From the NCBI GenBank assembly GCA_016184365.1, contig JACPCW010000102.1, positions 1 to 43,303 on the forward strand: DNA of 43,303 nt. The letters are read 5' to 3'. The stretch is from Candidatus Rokuibacteriota bacterium (GTDB lineage: Bacteria; Methylomirabilota; Methylomirabilia; Rokubacteriales; CSP1-6). A model generated the notes under the pieces. The model was not told the DNA's origin and searched no databases. It was given only the letters and a program-made list of their open reading frames with translations. Below, piece after piece: positions 37,515-43,303 of the stretch. The stretch's first letter is position 1. Each line of letters begins with the position of its first letter. Position numbers and translations under genes: made by a program.

Positions 37515-38048
37515 TCAGACGGAGAATCCCTGCGGCTCGAGCGAGAACGCCTTGGCGAACTGGCTCGCGAACGTCTGGTAGCCGACGACGAACACGAGCT
37601 CGACGATCTCCGGCTCCGAGAAGTGCTCCCGGACCCGCGCGTAGCACTCGTCGCTCACCGCGTCGTCGTCGCGCACGATCCGCTCGGCGAACTCGAGCGC
37701 CACGCGCTCGCGCGCGGTGAACACCTCGCTCGTCGTCCAGTCGGCGAGCGCCTCGAGCTTCGCGTCCGGCACACCCGCCTTCACGCCGACGGCGTGACGG
37801 ATGTCCATTCAGTACGCGGCCTGGTAGAGCCCGGCGACGTGGAGCTGCAGCAGCGCGCGCAGCTCGCCGGGCAGCCGCCCGAACCACTCGATCGAGCTCC
37901 ACAGCCCGCCGAGGCCCAGCATCAGCGGCACCCGATGCGCCATGATGCGCTCCGGCGTCGGCACCTGCCCGAACAGCCGCTCGCCCACCTTGTAGAACGC
38001 CCGGACCGCGAGCCCGGGGCGCTCGATCTCGGAGATGCGTGTCACCAT
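37515..38048 (-). CDS. Carboxymuconolactone-decarboxylase/AhpD-like selenoprotein
   Basis: 177 aa from ATG 38048-38046, if UGA at 37811-37809 encodes Sec80. The halves are in one frame: LRALLQLHVAGLYQAAY, UGA, MDIRHAVGVKAGV. In CMD/AhpD-like proteins this is where the helix carrying the catalytic cysteine(s) lies (often CxxC...H). Here the upstream Cys is Ala and the reactive one is replaced by Sec. The rest is helical and family-like (FTARERVALEFAERIV; ELVFVVGYQTFASQFAKAF). A 7-bp hairpin follows the UGA. Expected role: peroxide or disulfide chemistry. It overlaps the MXKDX-type lipoprotein gene by 7 nt and precedes the redoxin gene. Confidence 0.8.
37781..37797 (-). promoter_or_regulatory. 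Candidate SECIS element of the CMD-like gene
   Basis: TCACGCC and GGCGTGA form a 7-bp perfect stem with loop GUC. The stem begins 11 nt after the UGA; the loop is at 19-21 nt, the same distance as in the GrdB-like gene. Confidence 0.6.
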
Positions 38049-38221
38049 GGTTTCCTCTCCATCGTTCCCTTGTCGCCCATGCCGTCCTTCTTCATGCCGT
38101 CGCTCTTCGTCATGCTGTCGCTCTTCATCATCCCGTCGCCCGACATCGACTGGGTACATCCGCCGAGCGCCAGCGCTCCGAACACCGCCACCACCGCCCA
38201 TCCCATCGCCGTCCGCTCCAT
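38042..38221 (-). CDS. Small MXKDX-type repeat lipoprotein
   Basis: 59 aa from ATG 38221-38219, preceded by GGGAGG. Signal with lipobox LGGC (VVAVFGALALGGC), then a Met/Lys/Asp repeat: MMKSDSMTKSDGMKKDGMGDK. This matches the pentapeptide MXKDX repeat type known from proteobacteria, of unknown function. The many methionines could be oxidant targets or metal ligands, which fits an MsrPQ neighbourhood but is inference. Translationally coupled to the CMD-like selenoprotein (7-nt overlap). Confidence 0.75.
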   Translation of the reverse strand: MERTAMGWAVVAVFGALALGGCTQSMSGDGMMKSDSMTKSDGMKKDGMGDKGTMERKPW

Positions 38222-38385
38222 GTGCCTCCCCCTAGGTTGGATGCCCTGCTGGGAGGAGTGTGGCGCGCGCCACGCCGCGACTTGTCACACCGCTGTCAAT
38301 TCTTTCGGCCGCCACCGGCATCTCGCTGGTGTCCCGCTTGCACTTCGTCGTCGACGGCCCAGACTGTGTTGGGAGGCCGTCAGCG

Positions 38386-38628
38386 ATGATGACGATCGTG
38401 ACGCACGTGACGCTGCGGGAAGGCGCGGAGCCGGAATGGGACGAGGTGATGCGCCAGCGCCTGCTCGCCGCGCGCGAGCAGGCCGGATGGATCGGCGGCC
38501 AGCTGCTCATGCCGCTCGACCGGCTGAACCGCCGCGTGATCGTGGGGACGTGGCAGACGCGGGCGCACTGGGAGGCGTGGCACAACGATCCCACCTTCGC
38601 CGACACGCGCCGCCGCCTGCAGGGATGA
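38386..38628 (+). CDS. Antibiotic-biosynthesis-monooxygenase-fold (ABM) small protein
   Basis: 80 aa from ATG 38386 (a second ATG follows; GGGAGG lies ~9 nt upstream). One ABM/ferredoxin-like barrel: MTIVTHVTLREGAEPEWDEV, GWIGGQLLMPLD, VIVGTWQTRAHWEAWHNDPTF. Proteins of this fold include heme-degrading and quinol monooxygenases as well as regulators; the specific function is not deducible. Divergent from the MXKDX lipoprotein gene. Confidence 0.8.
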   Translation: MMTIVTHVTLREGAEPEWDEVMRQRLLAAREQAGWIGGQLLMPLDRLNRRVIVGTWQTRAHWEAWHNDPTFADTRRRLQG

Positions 38629-38635
38629 GCTTTCC

Positions 38636-39010
38636 CTAGCGGGCGAGCGCGGCGAGGATGTGGCGCCGCAGCTCGCCGAGCGGCACGGGCTTCCGCAGGT
38701 ACGCGAACGCGCCACGCTCGACGAGGGAGTCCGTGACCGGTGAGCGGTCCGCGCCCGACAGCACGAGGACCGGCACGGACGGATCGATCCGCCGCAGCTC
38801 CGCCAGGACCGCCGTGCCGGGCACGCGCGGCAGCAGCAGGTCGAGAATCACGAGGTCCGGCCGGCGCGTGCGGAACAGGTCGATGCCGTTTTCGCCGTCG
38901 ATCGCGATCTCGACGAGGTAGCCGCTCGCGCCGAGCGCATCGCCGAGGGCCCGGCCGAGCGGCGCGTGGTCTTCGATCAGCAGGAGCCGCGGCGACTTCG
39001 TCGTCGGCAT
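38636..39010 (-). CDS. Single-domain response regulator (CheY-like receiver)
   Basis: 124 aa from ATG 39010-39008. Receiver elements: LLLIEDHAPLG, phosphoacceptor in LVILDLLLPRVPG, VLVLSGADRS and YLRKPVPLGEL. No output domain and no adjacent kinase. It follows the fumarase beta-subunit gene by about 24 nt, so may be co-expressed with it. Confidence 0.87.
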   Translation of the reverse strand: MPTTKSPRLLLIEDHAPLGRALGDALGASGYLVEIAIDGENGIDLFRTRRPDLVILDLLLPRVPGTAVLAELRRIDPSVPVLVLSGADRSPVTDSLVERGAFAYLRKPVPLGELRRHILAALAR

Positions 39011-39034
39011 CGTCGGTATCCCGTGGTCCTCGGG

Positions 39035-39733
39035 TTAAAGGACGACTTCGTCTTCGCGCGAAACGACCTCCCCGAACCGTGACAGCGCCGGCGGCGGCAG
39101 CTCGCGGTACACCTCGGCGAGCCGCGCGTTGATCTCGCGGTTCGCCAGCGCGAAGAGGCTGCGCCCCTCGCGATCGCCCTCGACGAGGAAGGGGCCGAGG
39201 CGATCCACCTCGAGCACCCACAGCGCCTGGGCGATGCCGAGCTCCCGCAGCCAGTGCACGTCGACCACGCGCCGGATCGCCTTGCCGTACGTCGCGCCGA
39301 GCCCGTAGCCGACCGTCGTCAGGTACACGGCGCCCGCGGGCACGAACCACTCGCGGTACGCCGTCTCGGTGAGCCCGGCCTTGCCGACGATGACGCGTGA
39401 TCCCGACCGCTCGAACCACTTCGGAAACGACTTGCCGAACCGGAAGCTCGCGGTGGCGGTGACGGCCTCGACGGCGTACGTGCCGTCGGGCCGGATCGCC
39501 GCCGCCGGCGAGCAGTGGAAGTTGACGTTGGTCAGCTCGCGCACGCCGGCCGGCAGCCCGCGGTCGTCGTCGACGACCTTCTTGTACACGCCCTCGCGCG
39601 CGGTGTAGAGCACGCCGGAGAGGTAGACCACGTCGCCGAGCTTCAGGCGCGCGATGTCCGCGTCCGCGACCGGCGTCGTGAGATGGACCTCGTCCATCCC
39701 GACGTCGTCGAGGCGCGTGTACGGGGCGGTCAC
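39035..39733 (-). CDS. Class I fumarate hydratase, beta subunit (C-terminal domain)
   Basis: 232 aa from GTG 39733-39731, 4 nt past the alpha-subunit stop. Family blocks: LKLGDVVYLSGVLYTARE, NVNFHCSPAAAIRPDG, RVIVGKAGLTE and VYLTTVGYGLGATYG. It corresponds to the swivelling C-terminal domain of FumA-type enzymes and to TtdB. Together with the alpha subunit it makes an oxygen-sensitive [4Fe-4S] hydro-lyase interconverting fumarate and malate; tartrate dehydratase is the main alternative. Confidence 0.88.
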   Translation of the reverse strand: MTAPYTRLDDVGMDEVHLTTPVADADIARLKLGDVVYLSGVLYTAREGVYKKVVDDDRGLPAGVRELTNVNFHCSPAAAIRPDGTYAVEAVTATASFRFGKSFPKWFERSGSRVIVGKAGLTETAYREWFVPAGAVYLTTVGYGLGATYGKAIRRVVDVHWLRELGIAQALWVLEVDRLGPFLVEGDREGRSLFALANREINARLAEVYRELPPPALSRFGEVVSREDEVVL

Positions 39734-39737
39734 TCGG

Positions 39738-40676
39738 TCACTCGACGCCTTCCCGCCGGTAGTAGTCGGTGAACCACGCCGGATCGTCGCGGAACTCGAC
39801 GCGGCCGTCCGGATGGATGCGCGCCGTCGCGCGGCGCGACGACAGGCAGAACTGGTGCACGCCGATCGGCAGGCCGCCGGTGTGCGAGAAGGCGACTTCG
39901 ATGTGCGTGGCGACGACCATCGACGTGCCGGCGAATCCCATCGCGCCGATGCCGATGTAGTTGCCGAGATCGGTCAGCTCCTGCTCGAGCTTCGCGATCT
40001 CCGGATCGGGATTGCGGCTGCCGACGACGCGCAGGCACGCCGCTTCCTTGCCGAGCCGCACGCACGTGTCCTTCGCGCCGCCGAGGCCGATGCCGACGAT
40101 CGCCGGCTGGCACGCGAGGCCGCGCTTGCCGAACTGCACCAGACAGTCGACGAAGAAGCGCTTGATGCCCTTGATGCCGTCGGCCGGGAACAGCATGCGG
40201 TAGTCCGAACCGAAGAGCCCGCCCTTGTGCACGGTCGTGACGTCGATGAAGTCCCGGTCCGGCTCGAAGGCGTACGTGATCTCCGGCGCGTGCGTGCCGA
40301 CGTTGTTGTTGTGATCGATCCGCGTGAGCGGATGGACGCGGTTCGGGCGCAGCGGAATCGTCGCCGTCGCATCGGCGGTCGCCTGCCGGAGCGCGCGCTC
40401 GAGCGCCACGAAGCCGCCGTCGATCGTCGCCTCGTTCCCGACGCGCACGTAGTAGCGCGGCAGCCCCGTATCGGCGCACATCGGCCGGCGATCCTCGGTG
40501 GCGATGTCCCAGTTGCGGTCCATCTCGTCGAGCACGAAGCGCGCGAGCCGGTTGCGCTCGCGGTCGCGCGCCCGGCGGACGCCGGCGCGGAAGTCGTGCG
40601 GGATGTCGATGGCCGCGCGCGACGTCAGCTCCCGCGCCGTGTCCTCGATGAGCTTCGCCGGGATTGACTTCGCCAT
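39738..40676 (-). CDS. Class I fumarate hydratase, alpha subunit
   Basis: 312 aa from ATG 40676-40674. Cluster cysteines are expected in [23 protein letters not shown] and [10 protein letters not shown]. Substrate-binding blocks include [15 protein letters not shown] and [17 protein letters not shown]. The split alpha/beta form is typical of archaea and many bacteria. Acts in the TCA cycle (fumarate to malate); TtdA-like tartrate dehydratase cannot be ruled out. Divergent from the YnfA-like gene. Confidence 0.9.
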   Translation of the reverse strand: MAKSIPAKLIEDTARELTSRAAIDIPHDFRAGVRRARDRERNRLARFVLDEMDRNWDIATEDRRPMCADTGLPRYYVRVGNEATIDGGFVALERALRQATADATATIPLRPNRVHPLTRIDHNNNVGTHAPEITYAFEPDRDFIDVTTVHKGGLFGSDYRMLFPADGIKGIKRFFVDCLVQFGKRGLACQPAIVGIGLGGAKDTCVRLGKEAACLRVVGSRNPDPEIAKLEQELTDLGNYIGIGAMGFAGTSMVVATHIEVAFSHTGGLPIGVHQFCLSSRRATARIHPDGRVEFRDDPAWFTDYYRREGVE

Positions 40677-40717
40677 CGCGCACACCCTACACGAGAATGG
40701 CCGCGGGAGGAACGCGC

Positions 40718-41053
40718 ATGGGGCTGCTTCGGGCCACCGGACTCTTCGTCGTGACCGCGCTCGCCGAGATCGTCGGGTGCTATCTCGCGTATCTCTGGCT
40801 GCGGCACGGACGCTCGCCGTGGGTGCTCGTGCCCGGCGCCGCGAGCCTCGCCGCCTTCGCGTTCCTGCTGAGCCTGCACCCGGGCCCCGCCGGACGCACG
40901 TACGCCGCGTACGGCGCCGTGTACGTCGCGACGTCGATCGTGTGGCTCGCGCTCGTCGACGGCCAGCGACCGGATCGGTGGGATGTCGCGGGCGCGGCGG
41001 TGACGATCGTAGGTATGGCGATCATCGTCCTCGGACACGTGCGCGCGACGTGA
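40718..41053 (+). CDS. YnfA/UPF0060 family small membrane protein
   Basis: 111 aa from ATG 40718, supported by GGGAGGA a few nt upstream (in-frame ATGs further upstream lack this). Four transmembrane segments: [58 protein letters not shown], and [18 protein letters not shown]. ALAEIxGC is the family signature. Relatives resemble small multidrug-resistance pumps; physiological substrate unknown. Confidence 0.92.
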   Translation: MGLLRATGLFVVTALAEIVGCYLAYLWLRHGRSPWVLVPGAASLAAFAFLLSLHPGPAGRTYAAYGAVYVATSIVWLALVDGQRPDRWDVAGAAVTIVGMAIIVLGHVRAT

Positions 41054-41074
41054 ATCTCGGCAACAGGTCCGGGC

Positions 41075-41150
41075 GGGTCGTCGAGTCACGCCACGGCTGT
41101 GCCGGGGTGCGACGAGCGTTGGGGGCATGGGGGCCATGTCGGGGCGCCCC
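41075..41150 (+). repeat. Hairpin repeat copy F (at the 3' end of kdpE)
   Basis: Long match to 29748-29826, with GCCACGGCT, CCGGGG, GAGCGTT, G-runs and CCATGTCGGGG. Stem near 41127-41150, 4 nt from the kdpE stop. Confidence 0.8.
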
Positions 41151-41153
41151 CAT

Positions 41154-41843
41154 CTATTCGGTCGTGAGCCGATAGCCGACGCCGGGCTCCGTCAGCAGAT
41201 ACCGCGGCCGTGCCGGCTCCGCTTCGAGCTTGTGCCGCAGGTGCGCCATGTACACGCGCACGTAGTGCCCCTGATCCGTGTGCGCCGGGCCCCACACCTC
41301 CCGCAGCAGCTGCTGGTGCGTCACGACCTTGCCCGCGTACTTCACGAGCGTCGTCAGCAGCTTGTACTCGATCGGCGTCAGGTGCCGCTCGGCGCCAGCG
41401 ACGTGCACGCGGCGATGCAGCAGGTCGACCGCGACGTCGCCCACCTGGAACGCGGCGTCGCCGTCGTGCGACGCGCCGGCGCCGTGCCGCAGCGCGACGC
41501 GGATCCGCGCGAGCAGCTCGCCCGCGCCGAACGGCTTGGCGACGTAATCGTCGGCGCCCGCGTCGAGCGCCGTCACCTTGTCCCGCTCGTGACCGCGCGC
41601 CGACAGGACGATGATCGGGATGTCGCTCCAGCCGCGCACCTGGCGGATGACCTCGAGACCGTCGAGATCGGGCAGGCCGAGGTCGACGATGACGACGTCC
41701 GGCTGGCGCGAGCCGACTTCGACGAGACCCTGTGCCGCGGTCGTCGCCTCGAACAGGCGATAGCCCTGGCCCGTCAACGTGACGCGGAGGAACCGTCGGA
41801 TCTCCGGCTCGTCCTCGATGAGGACGACGACGGGATCAGGCAT
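41154..41843 (-). CDS. kdpE: KdpE-like OmpR-family response regulator
   Basis: 229 aa from ATG 41843-41841. Receiver: VVLIEDEPEIRRFL, VVIVDLGLPDLDG, IIVLSAR and VAKPFGAGELLAR. The winged helix contains LTPIEYKLLTTLVKYAGKVVTHQQLLREVWG and YVRVYMAHLRHKLE, characteristic of KdpE. Normally activates kdpFABC under potassium limitation; no kdpABC genes are in the window. Overlaps the kinase gene by 8 nt. Confidence 0.9.
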   Translation of the reverse strand: MPDPVVVLIEDEPEIRRFLRVTLTGQGYRLFEATTAAQGLVEVGSRQPDVVIVDLGLPDLDGLEVIRQVRGWSDIPIIVLSARGHERDKVTALDAGADDYVAKPFGAGELLARIRVALRHGAGASHDGDAAFQVGDVAVDLLHRRVHVAGAERHLTPIEYKLLTTLVKYAGKVVTHQQLLREVWGPAHTDQGHYVRVYMAHLRHKLEAEPARPRYLLTEPGVGYRLTTE

Positions 41844-43269
41844 CACGCGGCACGGCGGCCGGCGCGCCGGTGAGCGGCAGCGTGAACAGGAACGACGCCC
41901 CACCCTCCGGCAGGTTCTGTGCCCAGATCCGTCCCCCATGGGCTTCGGCGATGCTGCGACAGATCACGGTCACGCTCGCGTCCGTCGCCGTGGCGATGAT
42001 CCGCAGGGGCGTGTCCGGCGCCGTGTATTTCAGCGCGTTGTCGAGCAGGTTCACGAGCAGCTGCTCGATCAGCACGTCGTCGATCGCGACCAGCGGCAGG
42101 TCCGGCGGCACGTTGACGGTGACTTGACGGTCGCGGAGCCGCTTGTCCTGGCGGCGGAGCGCCGCGCCGATGACCTCCTCGAGCGGGTGCCACTCCCGCC
42201 GCAGCTGCAGGGCGCCGGATTCGAGCCGCGTGAGGTCGAGGAGGTTCTGCACGATCCGGTTCAGGCGCTCCGCCTCGTCGCGGATGGATTCGAGCAGCTC
42301 CGTCTGCGTCGGCGTGTCGAGGCTGCCGCCGGCTTCGAGCATCGTCGTCGCCGCGCCGGTGATCGTCGCGAGCGGCGTGCGCAGGTCGTGCGACACGGAG
42401 GTGAGCAGCGAGCTGCGCAGCCGTTCCGTTTCGGCGCGGACGCGCGCGTCCTGCGCGTCCGCTGCCGCCCGGACCCGCTCGAGCGCGAGCGCCGCCTGAT
42501 TGACGAACGTCTCGAGCTGCCGCCGCGCCTCGTCGGTGCCGAACGCGTCGCGACGATGCGGGGCGACCTTCACCACCCCGAGCGGGCCCCGATGTCCGCC
42601 CAGCGGCAGATAGCGCGCGCGCGCCCGCGGTGACGTCGCCGTTCCGAGGCCCGCCGGCTCACCGTGCTCGAGCACCGAGCGACAGAGCGCGAACTCGTCG
42701 GCATCCACACGATCACCGGCGTGCGGTCCCGCGACGGTGAGGTCGGCGTTCGCCGCCGCCAGCAGCACGACGACATCGGCGTCGAAGACGGTGCCCACGT
42801 GGCGCGCCGCGATGGCGACCAGCGCGTCCACGGAGCCGGCTTCCGCGAGCTCGCGGCTCATGGCGTAGAGCGCCGCGGTGCGCTCCTCGCGATGCCGCGC
42901 CGCCTCGGCCTGCCGGCGGATGCGCGCGGTGAGCCCGGTGATGACCAGCGCGACGACGAGCATGACCGCGAAGCTGAAGACGTAGTGCTTGTCGGCGACC
43001 GCGAGCGTCAGGTACGGCGGGACGAAGAAGAAGTCGTACGCGGCGACGCCGAGCACGGACGCGAGGACGGACGGGCCGCGCCCGCCGCGTACGGCCGCGA
43101 ACACGACCGCCAGCAGGTACGTCATGACGAGGTTCGCCGGCTCGACGAAGGGGAACATGGGCCAGGAGACGAGCGTCGCGACGACCACCGCGGCGACCGC
43201 ATAGGCGTATCCGCTCGTCAGCCAGTGCGGCGGAAACGACCGCTGCGGGATGTCGTGCGGCTCGCTCAC
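41836..43269 (-). CDS. KdpD-like sensor kinase, lacking the N-terminal domain and the ATP-lid motifs
   Basis: 477 aa from GTG 43269-43267. Four transmembrane segments of DUF4118 type (SGYAYAVAAVVVATLV...YDFFFVPPYLTL), a GAF region, then HisKA (SLLTSVSHDLRTPLATITGA) and the N box (LLVNLLDNALKYT). After IATATDASVTV the text jumps directly to ICRSIAEAHGGRIWAQ, so the G1 box (DxGPGIP), F box and GLGL box, about 33 residues, are missing in frame. ATP binding should fail. The KdpD osmosensor and USP domains that normally precede are absent too, as in short KdpD forms. A TACACT -10-like box lies 6 nt before the start. Confidence 0.85.
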   Translation of the reverse strand: MSEPHDIPQRSFPPHWLTSGYAYAVAAVVVATLVSWPMFPFVEPANLVMTYLLAVVFAAVRGGRGPSVLASVLGVAAYDFFFVPPYLTLAVADKHYVFSFAVMLVVALVITGLTARIRRQAEAARHREERTAALYAMSRELAEAGSVDALVAIAARHVGTVFDADVVVLLAAANADLTVAGPHAGDRVDADEFALCRSVLEHGEPAGLGTATSPRARARYLPLGGHRGPLGVVKVAPHRRDAFGTDEARRQLETFVNQAALALERVRAAADAQDARVRAETERLRSSLLTSVSHDLRTPLATITGAATTMLEAGGSLDTPTQTELLESIRDEAERLNRIVQNLLDLTRLESGALQLRREWHPLEEVIGAALRRQDKRLRDRQVTVNVPPDLPLVAIDDVLIEQLLVNLLDNALKYTAPDTPLRIIATATDASVTVICRSIAEAHGGRIWAQNLPEGGASFLFTLPLTGAPAAVPRDA

Positions 43270-43275
43270 AACGAA

Positions 43276-43281
43276 AGTGTA
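43276..43281 (-). promoter_or_regulatory. -10-like box of the kdpD-like gene
   Basis: Minus-strand TACACT at 43281-43276, six bases before GTG 43269. The region further upstream is cut by the window edge. Confidence 0.35.
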
Positions 43282-43303
43282 GCGCCATGCAACGGCGCCG
43301 GGG

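Noticed and set aside
41154..43303. kdpFABC potassium pump genes near kdpDE
   Set aside because: None is present within the window; they may lie beyond the right edge.

Overview
The window is 43.3 kb of high-GC bacterial DNA, densely coded and mostly on the minus strand. Lipoprotein signals, an MlaA-type outer-membrane lipoprotein, a periplasmic MsrP/MsrQ pair and multiheme cytochromes point to a diderm (Gram-negative-type) bacterium. A GrdB-type selenoprotein, an EttA-like ABC-F protein, cobalamin-dependent MetH and class III cyclases would fit an uncultured soil or subsurface lineage such as Rokubacteria/Methylomirabilota. That placement is inference; no rRNA or tRNA gene is present to test it.

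Layout. (1) 1-3852 is a scrambled accessory patch. It holds a large edge-truncated gene that fuses an XRE-type HTH, a Mrr-like PD-(D/E)XK nuclease and a STAND-type NTPase (candidate anti-phage defence). Next to it are a DNA-methyltransferase start fused to a duplicated tail of ettA, and a broken DUF4143-type ATPase gene. (2) 3993-13307 has a PNPOX-fold gene broken by a 32-bp tandem duplication, then a minus-strand run: hypothetical protein, M36/M4-like metallopeptidase, zinc-ribbon/cyclase/AAA/TPR regulator, GrdB-like selenoprotein, GrdE-like protein. (3) 13580-21064 has a decayed HTH gene, ettA, a CoA-binding protein, RNase D, an SDR, a receiver protein, a sugar-phosphate nucleotidyltransferase and a CaiB/BaiF CoA-transferase. 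(4) 21123-26593, plus strand: metH overlapping a CHASE2-cyclase. (5) 26944-32463: a six-heme cytochrome fusion, mlaA, two small proteins and an M16 peptidase pair. (6) 32492-38221 is an envelope redox locus on the minus strand: a small MXKDX-type lipoprotein, a carboxymuconolactone decarboxylase/AhpD-like selenoprotein, an SRPBCC fragment, a thioredoxin-fold selenoprotein, a sensor kinase/regulator pair, msrP and msrQ. (7) 38386-43269: a monooxygenase-like small protein, a receiver, class I fumarase subunits, a YnfA-family protein, and KdpE with a truncated KdpD-like kinase.

The main results lie outside ordinary ORF calling. Three genes are each interrupted by one in-frame UGA where the family has a catalytic Cys or Sec, and each UGA is followed at bacterial-SECIS distance by a stem-loop with GU in its loop. 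Two of these selenoproteins sit in one gene run with a two-component system and MsrPQ, suggesting a selenium-using envelope oxidative-repair module. The XRE-nuclease-STAND gene is open to the window edge. A family of six GC-rich hairpin repeats sits at gene boundaries. Several genes have a -10-like box 5-9 nt before the start codon, suggesting leaderless transcripts.
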